From Clostridia bacterium (lineage in GTDB: Bacteria; Bacillota; Clostridia; Oscillospirales; CAG-272): a stretch of 42,721 nucleotides of DNA. A program made the translations under genes and the position numbers. The stretch spans positions 1 to 42,721 of the forward strand of contig JAGBAS010000068.1 of NCBI GenBank assembly GCA_017938885.1, given 5' to 3'. The notes under the pieces are model-generated. The model saw only the letters and a program-made list of their open reading frames with translations. It ran no database searches and was not told the DNA's origin. Each line of letters begins with the position of its first letter. Positions within the stretch are counted from its first letter, which is position 1. Shown one piece after another: positions 1 through 7,299 of the stretch.

Positions 1-139
1 CTTTATAGTGCTTTTCCCAGCGCAGATCAAAAACTTTTCGTGTGGCTACTCATCCGTCACGCCCTTAGGGCGTGACACCTTCCCTTACAAGGGAAGGCTT
101 TCAACGCGGAAACCCAACTCACCGACAAACCCAAATTTG
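1..139. mobile_element. Right half of a MITE-like inverted-repeat element, cut by the window edge
   Basis: Bases 1-125 are identical to 6950-7074, and the match continues with two differences to about 139/7088. The stretch holds two perfect hairpins in a row: GTCACGCCC-TTA-GGGCGTGAC, then CCTTCCCTT-AC-AAGGGAAGG. It ends in CCGACAAACCCAAATTTG at 122-139, the terminal repeat of the family also seen at 6796-7088 and 27488-27708. No coding sequence is convincing here. The left half would lie before base 1. That it moved as a unit is inferred from the shared ends. Confidence 0.7.
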
Positions 140-169
140 AAAAATTCCAAATTTCGTCAAATCCCAAAA

Positions 170-200
170 AGGATACCGCGCCGCAGATCCACCCATACTG
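170..200 (+). promoter_or_regulatory. Possible forespore (sigma-G type) promoter for spoIVB
   Basis: AGGATA at 170-175, an 18-base spacer, then CATACTG at 194-200 resembles the sigma-G pattern (TGMATA, 17-18 bases, CATACTA) with mismatches in both boxes. In Bacillus subtilis spoIVB is made in the forespore under sigma-F and sigma-G, so the position makes sense. No good sigma-A promoter is seen in 140-350. The match is weak and could be chance. Confidence 0.25.
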
Positions 201-350
201 TTCATATAAAAAATGAAGCAAAACCGCCGCCTGACTCTTTTTCCCCCGACCCGTAGAATCTGTCACTCATGAAGCGGGGGGAATCGGCGCATGATAAAAG
301 CGGTGGGCTTTTTCGCCCACGGTAGCTTTCAAAAACAAGAGGATTTCGAG

Positions 351-1472
351 ATGAACAGAAAATATATGAAATTGTGGGCGTTCGTCCTGGCGGCAGTCCT
401 GCTGGTCGCGGGCGGGGTCACGGCCGCCTCGGCGGCACCGAGGGGAGACGGCACGAAAACGGGTATGGCTTCCCTTCCCGAATCGGTCTACACGGGCGGG
501 ATGCCCTTTGGGGTGAAGTTCTACACCGAGGGGATCTTAGTGGTCGGCTTTTGCGACGTGGACGTGACCTCAGCGGGAGGCGGCACGCGAAACGTCAACC
601 CCGCCCGTGACGCCGGCCTCCGAACCCGTGACGTCATCGTGGGGGTCAACGGCGAGATGCCCATCTGCGCGGCCTCCCTCACCAAGGCGGTGGAAGAATC
701 GGCGGGCAAGCCCATCACCCTGACGGTGAAGCGGGGGGTCCCGTCCCACTCTGCCAAAAAGCAACCGGGAGCCGAGAGCCGCACCGCCGAGCTGACAGTG
801 ACCGTCACCCCCGTGAAATCGGTGTCGGAAAACCGCTACAAGACCGGCCTATGGGTGCGGGACAGCGGCGCGGGCATTGGCACCGTGACCTTCATACTGC
901 CCGAATCCAAGGCCTTTGCAGGGCTGGGTCACGGCATCTGCGACGGGGACACGGGGGACTTGATCCCCATGCAAAGGGGACAGGTCACCGACGTCACCGT
1001 CAGCGGGATCGAGCGGGGCGAGGCGGGGGATCCCGGGGCCATCAAGGGCTACTTTGCCCCCGGCAAGACGGGGTCTCTCCTGGGAAACACCGAGTGCGGG
1101 GTCTACGGCGTTTTCACCCAGATCCCCGACACCGCCACCACCCGTCTGCCCGTAGGCAAAAGGCAGGAGCTTTGCGAGGGGGACGCCACCATCCTTTGCA
1201 CCCTGGATAATGGCCGGGTGGGGCAGTACAGGGTGAAGATCACCTCCATCGACCGCACGGCCACGGGATCCAAATGCTTTACGTTGACCGTCACCGATCC
1301 CGCCCTGATCGAGAAGACGGGCGGCATCGTCCAGGGCATGAGCGGCTCTCCCGTCATCCAGAACGGCAAGCTCATGGGGGCAGTCACCCACGTGCTCATC
1401 AGCGACCCTACGGCGGGGTATGGGATCTTCGCGGAGAATATGCTGGGGGTCATGCCGGAGATGCTGGGGTGA
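351..1472 (+). CDS. spoIVB: SpoIVB serine peptidase (family S55, PDZ domain)
   Basis: Forespore-secreted serine peptidase that, in known spore formers, signals across the intermembrane space to trigger pro-sigma-K processing. The 373-residue protein has an N-terminal membrane or signal segment (about residues 7-28), a PDZ domain (about 45-140, with the GVNGE turn) and an S55 peptidase domain. Catalytic motifs are visible: His194 in GLGHGICDGDTG and Ser331 in GMSGSPV, followed by the family's GAVTHV segment. The ATG at 351 is chosen because AGAGGA lies just upstream and the hydrophobic segment follows at once; an in-frame ATG at 291 would add 20 residues without a ribosome site. In Bacillus the next gene is spo0A; here it is a kinase gene with its own promoter, so the usual pairing is broken. 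Identification is firm. Confidence 0.95.
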   Translation: MNRKYMKLWAFVLAAVLLVAGGVTAASAAPRGDGTKTGMASLPESVYTGGMPFGVKFYTEGILVVGFCDVDVTSAGGGTRNVNPARDAGLRTRDVIVGVNGEMPICAASLTKAVEESAGKPITLTVKRGVPSHSAKKQPGAESRTAELTVTVTPVKSVSENRYKTGLWVRDSGAGIGTVTFILPESKAFAGLGHGICDGDTGDLIPMQRGQVTDVTVSGIERGEAGDPGAIKGYFAPGKTGSLLGNTECGVYGVFTQIPDTATTRLPVGKRQELCEGDATILCTLDNGRVGQYRVKITSIDRTATGSKCFTLTVTDPALIEKTGGIVQGMSGSPVIQNGKLMGAVTHVLISDPTAGYGIFAENMLGVMPEMLG

Positions 1473-1483
1473 GACAATACGCG

Positions 1484-1518
1484 AAATGGGGGTGTTACGG
1501 TGTGACAGCCCCATTTTA
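1484..1518 (+). terminator. Intrinsic terminator after spoIVB
   Basis: AAATGGGG pairs with CCCCATTT around a loop that itself holds a short TGT/ACA pairing, and the right arm runs into ATTTTATC. It lies 12 bases after the spoIVB stop and before the next gene's promoter, separating the two units. Confidence 0.6.
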
Positions 1519-1606
1519 TCACAGTTCGGGGAAAAATGCAAGTCCCCGCTGAAAAATCCCCCAAAACTCCCCCTCTCCACCCCGCAAATTTTGTACCATC
1601 TTTTTC

Positions 1607-1635
1607 TTGACATCCTTTGAAAAAAGTAGTATAAT
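1607..1635 (+). promoter_or_regulatory. Consensus sigma-A promoter for the shikimate-kinase-like gene
   Basis: TTGACA at 1607-1612, exactly 17 bases, TATAAT at 1630-1635. Both hexamers are perfect. The expected start lies about 25 bases before the ribosome site of the gene at 1668, so it likely drives this gene and the pyridoxal kinase behind it. Confidence 0.85.
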
Positions 1636-1667
1636 GCAAGCAAAAGAACCCACCCACGGAGGCCGTC

Positions 1668-2201
1668 ATGAACCACCCCGCTGCTCCCCGCCATATCATT
1701 CTCATCGGTATGCCCGCCTGCGGGAAGAGCACCGTGGGGGTGCTGGCAGCCAAGACCCTGGGGTACCGCTTCATCGACTCCGACCTCATCATCCAGGAGC
1801 GGGACGGCCGCCGTCTCCACCGCATCATCCGGGAGGAGGGGCAGGAAGGCTTTCTCAAGATCGAGGAGTCCGTGAATCTGACCCTGGGCAACGATCCCGT
1901 CCCCTCTGTGATCGCCACAGGCGGAAGCGCGGTGTACAGCCCCGCCGCCATGGCGCATTTCAAGTCGGTAGGCACGGTGGTCTACCTCCGCCTGTCCTTT
2001 GAGACGGTACAGAAACGGCTGGGCAACTTCACCCACCGAGGCGTAGTCATGCCCGCAGGCTACACCCTCCGCGATCTGTACGACGAGCGGTGCGCCCTCT
2101 ACGAGCAGTACGCCGACATAACGGTGGACGAGGGGCAGACCGACAACATCGGCGCGGTTCTGGAATCCCTTTGCGCGCATTTTGAGTGTGAGACCGAGTA
2201 A
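1668..2201 (+). CDS. Shikimate-kinase-like small-molecule kinase
   Basis: 177-residue P-loop kinase of the shikimate kinase (AroK/AroL) fold, cytoplasmic. The Walker A motif GMPACGKST is at about residues 14-22, DSD follows in the shikimate-binding position, and GGSAVY replaces the usual GGG. The lid reads RLGNFTHRGVVMP, where classical AroK has an RPLL-type lid arginine segment. Length fits the family. GGAGG precedes the ATG at good spacing. The gene has its own consensus promoter and is followed 30 bases later by a pyridoxal kinase gene, not by other aro genes. The fold is clear; whether shikimate is the substrate is uncertain because the lid and glycine loop are altered and the aromatic pathway context is missing. 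Confidence 0.8.
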   Translation: MNHPAAPRHIILIGMPACGKSTVGVLAAKTLGYRFIDSDLIIQERDGRRLHRIIREEGQEGFLKIEESVNLTLGNDPVPSVIATGGSAVYSPAAMAHFKSVGTVVYLRLSFETVQKRLGNFTHRGVVMPAGYTLRDLYDERCALYEQYADITVDEGQTDNIGAVLESLCAHFECETE

Positions 2202-2231
2202 TCCAACGCCACTACATACAGGAGGCCTACT

Positions 2232-3089
2232 ATGGCATACAGAAGAATCCTCACCATCCAAGACATTTCCTGCGTGGGTCAGTGTTCCCTGACCGTCGCC
2301 CTCCCCATCCTGTCCGCCTGCGGACACGAGACCGCCATCCTTCCCTCGGCGGTGCTGTCCACCCACACCGCGGGATTTTCCGGCTGGACCTGCCGCGACC
2401 TCACCGAGGATATGCCCGCCATCAACGCCCACTGGAACAAGGAGGGCCTGCGCTTCGAGGCGGTCTACACCGGCTACCTGGGCTCCACCCGTCAGATCGA
2501 CTACGTCAAGGCCATCATGAACTCCACCCTCACCCCCGATGGCCTGCGCATCGTGGATCCCGCCATGGCGGATCACGGCAAGCTCTACCCCGCCTTTGAC
2601 ATGGAGTACGTGGAGGCCATGAAGTCCCTCTGCGCCGCCGCTGACTACCTCCTGCCCAACGTCACCGAGGCCTGCTTCCTGACGGGGATCGAGTACCGCG
2701 AGGAGTACGACGAGGCCTATATCGGTGAGCTGCTCACTGCCCTGCACAAGCTGGGGGCCAAGAATATCATCCTCACGGGGGTGGGCTTCCATCCCGCCCA
2801 GACGGGTGTCATGATCTCGGAGTCGGGGGTGCAGTCCTACTACTGCCACCGCCGCCTGTCCGAGAACTGCCACGGCACGGGAGACGTCTACGCCTCGGCC
2901 TTCGTCGGTGCCCTCATGAAGGGCCTGGACGCCTACACCGCCGCCAAGATCGCCGCCGACTACACTCTGCTCTGCATGGAGAACACCCGAGGCGACAAGG
3001 ATCACACCTACGGCGTCAAGTTCGAGCCTATGCTGGGGACCTTGATGGATATGATCCGGATCGCAAGGAAGATGGCGGTTCGGGATTGA
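2232..3089 (+). CDS. Pyridoxal/pyridoxamine kinase
   Basis: 285-residue cytoplasmic ribokinase-family enzyme, of the type that phosphorylates pyridoxal, pyridoxamine or pyridoxine in vitamin B6 salvage to make pyridoxal phosphate. The N-terminal ITIQDISCVGQCSLT-like strand, the NVTEACFLTG segment in the middle and the C-terminal anion-hole motif CHGTGDVYASA (Asp as catalytic base) are those of PdxK/PdxY proteins. Length matches the family. AGGAGG precedes the ATG. It is probably co-transcribed with the kinase gene upstream, and a terminator follows. Nothing here decides between PdxK-like and PdxY-like specificity. Confidence 0.92.
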   Translation: MAYRRILTIQDISCVGQCSLTVALPILSACGHETAILPSAVLSTHTAGFSGWTCRDLTEDMPAINAHWNKEGLRFEAVYTGYLGSTRQIDYVKAIMNSTLTPDGLRIVDPAMADHGKLYPAFDMEYVEAMKSLCAAADYLLPNVTEACFLTGIEYREEYDEAYIGELLTALHKLGAKNIILTGVGFHPAQTGVMISESGVQSYYCHRRLSENCHGTGDVYASAFVGALMKGLDAYTAAKIAADYTLLCMENTRGDKDHTYGVKFEPMLGTLMDMIRIARKMAVRD

Positions 3090-3105
3090 TCCTCCATCCC
3101 CATAT

Positions 3106-3158
3106 ACCCCGCCGAGTGGGGCTTCCGCGTGAATGAAGCTTCGCCCGACGGGGTTTTT
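3106..3158 (+). terminator. Probable intrinsic terminator after the pyridoxal kinase gene
   Basis: ACCCCG(C)CG at 3106-3114 pairs with CG(A)CGGGGT at 3146-3154, with one mismatch, enclosing a long inner loop, and runs into TTTTTG. It stands 17 bases after the stop codon. Confidence 0.55.
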
Positions 3159-3201
3159 GTCCCTGTTTCTTCTCGGTCACCACTTGTCACACAGGTGTCA
3201 C

Positions 3202-3230
3202 TTGCTATATGCGGCTGTATCTGCTACAAT
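3202..3230 (+). promoter_or_regulatory. Sigma-A-like promoter for the XRE regulator
   Basis: TTGCTA at 3202-3207, 17 bases, TACAAT at 3225-3230. It lies about 40 bases before the ribosome site of the gene at 3285. Confidence 0.6.
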
Positions 3231-3284
3231 GTTGTCAGGGACACGCGGCAACGCGTTCCCACAAAACCACAAGGAGGGATCCAT

Positions 3285-3797
3285 ATGGAATTGAAGGACA
3301 AACTGAAGGAACTGCGCGGCAAGGCAAATCTGACGCAGGAGGAATTAGCAAACCAGATCTACGTTTCCCGCACGCTGGTATCCAAGTGGGAATCGGGCGA
3401 CCGTTACCCGAGTCGGGACAGTTTAGCGAGGCTGGCGATCCTGTTCTCCGTCACCCAAGAGGACTTGATCGGGGAACAAAAGGAAAAGGACACCTACAAC
3501 CGCTACAATATAATCAGCATCGTATACTCCGCAATCTGCGGGGTGTTTGCTCTGGGGCTGATCCTGCTTATGATCTGGGCGATCGTAGAAGAGGCGACTC
3601 TGCACAGCGGTTGGACAGGGGTGGGAGGCTTCGTATTCTCCATCGTATGGGCTCTTCCCGTGATCGCGGGTCTTACGCTGTTTGAGCTCATTACCTTGAA
3701 AAAGAAAAACGGATACAAAAATGTTGAGCTCTACAGCCTTTTCTTCCTCATTCTTGTTTGGTTGGTATCCATTATCCTGTATTTGTATCTGATTTGA
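3285..3797 (+). CDS. Membrane-anchored XRE-family transcriptional regulator
   Basis: 170-residue protein with an N-terminal Cro/CI-type helix-turn-helix (about residues 1-65; LTQEELANQIYVSRTLVSKWE is spread over the recognition helices) followed by three hydrophobic segments at about 76-97, 106-128 and 146-168. The design is a DNA-binding domain tethered to the membrane, common in Firmicutes; its signal and targets are unknown. AAGGAGG lies just before the ATG at 3285. The reading frame stays open upstream to 3129, but that part overlaps the terminator and promoter and is not coding. It is a single-gene unit with its own promoter and a terminator at 3804-3834. It faces a sigma-factor gene across that shared terminator. 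Confidence 0.85.
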   Translation: MELKDKLKELRGKANLTQEELANQIYVSRTLVSKWESGDRYPSRDSLARLAILFSVTQEDLIGEQKEKDTYNRYNIISIVYSAICGVFALGLILLMIWAIVEEATLHSGWTGVGGFVFSIVWALPVIAGLTLFELITLKKKNGYKNVELYSLFFLILVWLVSIILYLYLI

Positions 3798-3803
3798 AGA
3801 ACA

Positions 3804-3834
3804 GCCCGCCGGGATGGTCTCCCGACGGGCCGTT
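3804..3834. terminator. Bidirectional terminator between convergent genes
   Basis: GCCCGCCGGGA and TCCCGACGGGC pair with one mismatch around a 5-base loop. On the plus strand CGTTTTC follows; on the minus strand TGTTCTTC follows. It separates the XRE gene (+) from the sigma-factor gene (-). Confidence 0.75.
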
Positions 3835-3840
3835 TTCATA

Positions 3841-5409
3841 TCAACCGTTCAGAACGATATAGGTAGTGGGCATCTCCCCCGCGTGCCAATTGGGGATGAG
3901 GTGTCCCTCCTCGATCAGGCACAGGGCGGGCAGGGACACGGCGCTCGTATGCTTCTCCATAAACGCCACGATCTCCACCTGCTCCCGCAGATGCTTGGGG
4001 GTGTGCTGGCTCAATACGGACACAGCCGTTTTGTGGAGCTTATCCAGCGTGGGCTTCAGGACCGTGGCCGCGTAGGTCTCGGCCATGCTCTGCACGCGGG
4101 CGTACTGCTCCGCCGTGTATACCGGCATATTCACCGCGAAGTCGTCCTCCTCCTTGCGGACGTAGCCCAAGCGGATCAGCTCCGCCACGGCCTCCAGATC
4201 GTATTCCCCCAGCTTGGCGTGATCTCCACGGGCGATATCGCAGAGGATGTTGACGTATCGGGGCTTTCCGAAAAGGTCGTGATGATCGCCGTAGGGCTTG
4301 GGGAGATAGTCATAGAACAGGACACGGTCTCCCCGCGCGCTGTCCAGCTGACAGAAGTTGAACACATACGGAGGCGCCTCGGACGCCGTAGCCTCCACGC
4401 ACCATTGGCAGGCACGGCCTCCCCACCCCGTTTCGGGGATATCCAGCTCCATGAACCCGTCAAAGGGCTCGATGGCTCGGAACAGGGGGATCAGGAGCTG
4501 CCAGCGAAGCGTATTGTCAGAAAAGTGACTGCCCGCAAAGCCGAGCTGCTGATAGGCGGTCAGCTCTGCCTCCAGATAGGCCGCCAGCCCGTCGGCGATA
4601 CGGCGGCGGTAGCCCTCCGAGGCGGTATCCATCTCGCTTCGGCAGTCAGCGGTGATGATGATGACGTTGGTCTTATAGCGAGGCCCCTCCGCGACAAGGA
4701 TCTTCTTGTCGGCCAAAGCCTTGATCTCCTCGTCCAGATAGGGCAGGGGGATCCCCGTCTCCAGGCTGATCTGCTGGGGAGTCAGGGCATCGTTATAGCA
4801 GGCGATCACGATGTTCTGGCGGATCTTGCTCTGCATGAAGTCCCAAAAGAAGTTGGGACCTTCTCCGCAGTACAGGGGAATGAGGGTCTTGGGATCGTAG
4901 CTAAGGGTCCCGAATCGGCGTTCCATAAACATACCTTCTTTCAATAGTTTTCGAGATTTGAACAGGAGATACTTGACCATGCTCTCACTGACAGACAGCT
5001 GCTTCGCGATCTCAGCGCAGGACTTGCGGTGGATGTAGTACAGGATCGTGGCGCGGCGGTGCCGCTCCGAGAGAAGGGTCAGCTCACGGCGCAAACGGTG
5101 GATATCCTCGTTTTCTTCGCCGTCAAAGGGAGACTTCTCCTCCTCAGCGGGTACATCCTCGGTCAACTCAAGGTACTGCCGACGGCCTTGTTTACGGCAC
5201 CATTGCTTGTAGACGTTGTCCGCTACGCCCCACATGAAGGCGTAAAAGGCGTTGTCATCACGGATATTTCCCGAGGATCGAATGATCTCATAGAGAATAT
5301 CCTGAGACAGGTCCTCCGCCTCTTCGCGGGTAGGGGTACGGGTAACGCAATAGTGGAATATGGTCTTGGAGACCTCGGCGATCCTTCGGTCCAGCTCTTC
5401 AGCGGTCAT
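3841..5409 (-). CDS. Sigma-70 family factor with a long C-terminal extension
   Basis: 522-residue protein. Residues about 10-80 are sigma region 2 (with EEAEDLSQDILYEI), and about 120-168 are sigma region 4 with the helix-turn-helix SCAEIAKQLSVSESMVKYLL. This is a complete ECF-like sigma factor, but another 350 residues follow. Residues about 187-245 (TPQQISLETGIPLPYLDEEI and after) look like a winged helix, and the rest is soluble with no recognised motif. The ATG at 5409 has GGAGGGACTCC just before it and fits the sigma N-terminus; the open frame upstream to 5511 overlaps the promoter. It has its own consensus promoter. No anti-sigma gene is adjacent, so the extension may carry the control or a sensing role; that is inference. 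Confidence 0.8.
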   Translation of the reverse strand: MTAEELDRRIAEVSKTIFHYCVTRTPTREEAEDLSQDILYEIIRSSGNIRDDNAFYAFMWGVADNVYKQWCRKQGRRQYLELTEDVPAEEEKSPFDGEENEDIHRLRRELTLLSERHRRATILYYIHRKSCAEIAKQLSVSESMVKYLLFKSRKLLKEGMFMERRFGTLSYDPKTLIPLYCGEGPNFFWDFMQSKIRQNIVIACYNDALTPQQISLETGIPLPYLDEEIKALADKKILVAEGPRYKTNVIIITADCRSEMDTASEGYRRRIADGLAAYLEAELTAYQQLGFAGSHFSDNTLRWQLLIPLFRAIEPFDGFMELDIPETGWGGRACQWCVEATASEAPPYVFNFCQLDSARGDRVLFYDYLPKPYGDHHDLFGKPRYVNILCDIARGDHAKLGEYDLEAVAELIRLGYVRKEEDDFAVNMPVYTAEQYARVQSMAETYAATVLKPTLDKLHKTAVSVLSQHTPKHLREQVEIVAFMEKHTSAVSLPALCLIEEGHLIPNWHAGEMPTTYIVLNG

Positions 5410-5482
5410 GGAGTCCCTCCTGCGTGTTTTTCGATGCATCTGCCCATATAGTGAACGAATTCGGAAACGGTTAGGCTTTTTC

Positions 5483-5511
5483 ATTATAAAGCGAAAATAT
5501 TTTTTTGTCAA
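5483..5511 (-). promoter_or_regulatory. Consensus sigma-A promoter for the extended sigma-factor gene
   Basis: On the minus strand: TTGACA (5506-5511), 17 bases, TATAAT (5483-5488), both perfect. It leaves a leader of about 70 bases before the ATG at 5409. Confidence 0.85.
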
Positions 5512-5521
5512 GAGAAACGAT

Positions 5522-5550
5522 AGCCCGCCGGAATCGCTCCCGACGGGCTG
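5522..5550 (-). terminator. Intrinsic terminator after the anti-sigma-like gene
   Basis: On the minus strand AGCCCGTCGGGAGCG pairs with the following CGGCGGGCT and runs into ATCGTTTCTC. It is almost the same hairpin as the one at 3804-3834. It closes the ECF sigma pair and comes just before the next sigma gene's promoter. Confidence 0.65.
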
Positions 5551-5557
5551 TTTCCAT

Positions 5558-6205
5558 TCACTCCAACTCCCCCAGCATCCTCTCCAGCACCTCGTCCACG
5601 TACCCCGCGTCGTCCGACAAAGTACGGAGATCGTACACCACTCCGTCGTACTTGAAGATGGTGTAGTACCAGTATTCCGCCCGCAGGGAGGGCTGCTGGC
5701 GGGCGATCTGCACCTCCACCCCGTGGATGACGCGGGTCTCGGTGGCCTTTTTCGTAAAGACCATGTCCACCTTCCAATCCTCGAGATCGGGGTCTCCGAA
5801 CATACAGTGTAGCACCACCTGCCCGTTCCCGATGCCCTCGCTCACCAGGAGAGAGTACCAATCGGCGGGGTCGGTGGGGTCGCCGCCCTCCTTGTAGTAG
5901 AATTCGTAGGATTTAGCGCCCAGCCCCTCCACCAGTGCCGCGCCGTCGTATCTCGCGGGGAGCTGTGCAAGGTCGGTCAGCTCCATACAGGTCCCCTCTC
6001 GGAACACGTCGGTCATCTGGGCGGGGGTAAAGGCCACCTTGATGTGAATAGCCAGCACCGCGACGAGGCAGATACAGGCGGCGAGGCTACCCCATCTCAA
6101 CAGGCGGCTTCTTCGGCGGGACGCGCTCTCCGCCCGAGGTGCGGCGTCCAGGATGTAGGCAGGGGTAATATTGGTCAATTCGCGGAAAATATCTTGGTTT
6201 GTCAT
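5558..6205 (-). CDS. Putative membrane-bound partner (anti-sigma type) of the ECF sigma factor
   Basis: 215 residues: a short basic cytoplasmic N-terminus (ITPAYILDAAPRAES, then RRRSRLLRW), one membrane helix at about 37-56, and an extracytoplasmic domain of about 155 residues with no recognised motif. The ATG overlaps the stop of the ECF sigma gene (ATGA), and GGAGGG lies upstream, so the two are translationally coupled. The layout sigma, then single-pass membrane protein with a short inner and a larger outer domain, is that of sigma/anti-sigma pairs in Clostridia. The role is inferred from position and topology only; no zinc anti-sigma (HxxxCxxC) motif is present. Confidence 0.65.
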   Translation of the reverse strand: MTNQDIFRELTNITPAYILDAAPRAESASRRRSRLLRWGSLAACICLVAVLAIHIKVAFTPAQMTDVFREGTCMELTDLAQLPARYDGAALVEGLGAKSYEFYYKEGGDPTDPADWYSLLVSEGIGNGQVVLHCMFGDPDLEDWKVDMVFTKKATETRVIHGVEVQIARQQPSLRAEYWYYTIFKYDGVVYDLRTLSDDAGYVDEVLERMLGELE

Positions 6206-6756
6206 GGGGAAAATCCCTCCTTTTCCAAATGGGCTTTGAGTTTTTTTCGCAGGCGGAGCAGGACCACCGTCACGTGGCTCACCGTCATCCCGCAGTCGGC
6301 GGCCACCTCCGCCACCGGGCAGGCGTACCAGTAGCGTTGCAGAAACACCCGCCGATCCCGCCGGGACAAGGCCTTCACGAAGCGATCCAGGCTGTCCCGC
6401 AGAGCCACGCTCTCGGGCAGATTTCCCTCAGCGTTATCGGGCAGGCATTCCGAAAGCTCCTCCAGAGGGGCGGCGGCGTGTCCGCTCCGCTTGGCGGCGG
6501 TATTCTCCTCCAGGCGGTTGACCGCCAGCCTGCGGGTCAGCATCCCCACGTAGGCCTTGAGGCTCTCGGGATCATGGGGCGGGATGGTGTTCCAGGCCCT
6601 AAGACAGGCGTCGTTGACCAGCTCCTCGGCGTCCTGCTCGCTCCCCGTGATGCGGAGGGCGACGTAGTGGCAGTAGCGGCCGTATTTTCGCTGGGTCTCG
6701 GCGATGGCCTCCTCGTCGCGGGCGAGGTAGAGCTTGATGATATCCCGGTCGTCCAC
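6202..6756 (-). CDS. ECF-type RNA polymerase sigma factor
   Basis: 184-residue sigma-70 family factor. Region 2 spans about 20-85 (ITGSEQDAEELVNDACLRAWN) and region 4 about 125-178 (LSRRDRRVFLQRYWYACPV, then VAADCGMTVSHVTVVLLRLR). The start is set at GTG 6756: AAAGGAGA lies 8 bases upstream, and the N-terminus VDDRDIIKLYLARDEEAI then matches the usual family start. A TTG further up at 6798 has no ribosome site and lies in the repeat element. It is coupled to the membrane protein downstream, its likely regulator. An inverted-repeat element ends about 40 bases in front of the start, so its promoter may lie inside that element. Confidence 0.88.
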   Translation of the reverse strand: MDDRDIIKLYLARDEEAIAETQRKYGRYCHYVALRITGSEQDAEELVNDACLRAWNTIPPHDPESLKAYVGMLTRRLAVNRLEENTAAKRSGHAAAPLEELSECLPDNAEGNLPESVALRDSLDRFVKALSRRDRRVFLQRYWYACPVAEVAADCGMTVSHVTVVLLRLRKKLKAHLEKEGFSP

Positions 6757-6795
6757 GGTGATCTCTCCTTTCTTTTTGGGGTCGATGTGCGACTG

Positions 6796-7088
6796 CAAAT
6801 TGGGGTTTATCGGGCTGTTAGGTTTCCTCGTGAGCCTTCCCTTGTGAGGGAAGGGGGACCGCGAAGCGGTGGATGAGTAGCCGATAAATGGACATTTCCC
6901 GAAGGGAAATGATCTTCTTTCTTCTATATAAAAACCTTTCCTGATCGTGCTTTATAGTGCTTTTCCCAGCGCAGATCAAAAACTTTTCGTGTGGCTACTC
7001 ATCCGTCACGCCCTTAGGGCGTGACACCTTCCCTTACAAGGGAAGGCTTTCAACGCGGAAACCCAACTCACCGATAAACCCCAATTTG
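6796..7088. mobile_element. Complete MITE-like element with 18-base perfect terminal repeats
   Basis: The ends CAAATTGGGGTTTATCGG (6796-6813) and CCGATAAACCCCAATTTG (7071-7088) are perfect inverted copies. The similarity continues inward imperfectly to 6882 on the left and 6993 on the right. Each arm has a CCTTCCCTT hairpin, a second hairpin that differs between arms (CCGCGAAGCGG on the left, the GTCACGCCC palindrome on the right) and GGATGAGTAGCC or its complement as the inner limit. The core of about 110 bases has an ATTTCCC/GGGAAAT hairpin and no coding sequence. With the promoter that follows, this accounts for the gap between 6756 and 7300. No clear target duplication is seen. Confidence 0.75.
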
Positions 7089-7215
7089 AAGCATTTTGCA
7101 ATCACCTAAAGTGACTACCTTACTATTATACGCAAAACCCCCGAAAATGTCAAGGGATTCGCCCAATTTCCCCGTGACCCAACAGGAAAAATTCGGCAAA
7201 TTCGACGGATTCTTC

Positions 7216-7244
7216 TTGACTTTTCGCCCCGAAAGTGGTATGAT
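7216..7244 (+). promoter_or_regulatory. Sigma-A promoter for the rhamnosidase operon
   Basis: TTGACT at 7216-7221, 17 bases, TATGAT at 7239-7244. Only one base in each hexamer departs from consensus. It leaves a leader of about 50 bases before the ATG at 7300. Confidence 0.75.
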
Positions 7245-7299
7245 ATTCTTGAATAGGTATAGTGAGTCACTATGCCCGCTCTTGAAAGGACATACCGCC

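Noticed and set aside
849..3005. Long open minus-strand frame opposite spoIVB, the kinase and the pyridoxal kinase
   Set aside because: It is antisense to three clearly recognised genes, has a composition typical of shadow frames in high-GC DNA, and no ribosome site or known motif.
3186..3201. Repeated GTCAC motifs before the XRE promoter as an operator
   Set aside because: They form neither a clean palindrome nor a regular direct repeat, so no operator can be supported.
6757..6798. N-terminal extension of the ECF sigma factor from a TTG
   Set aside because: No ribosome site, overlaps the end of a repeat element, and the GTG at 6756 has a well-spaced AAAGGAGA and matches the family start.
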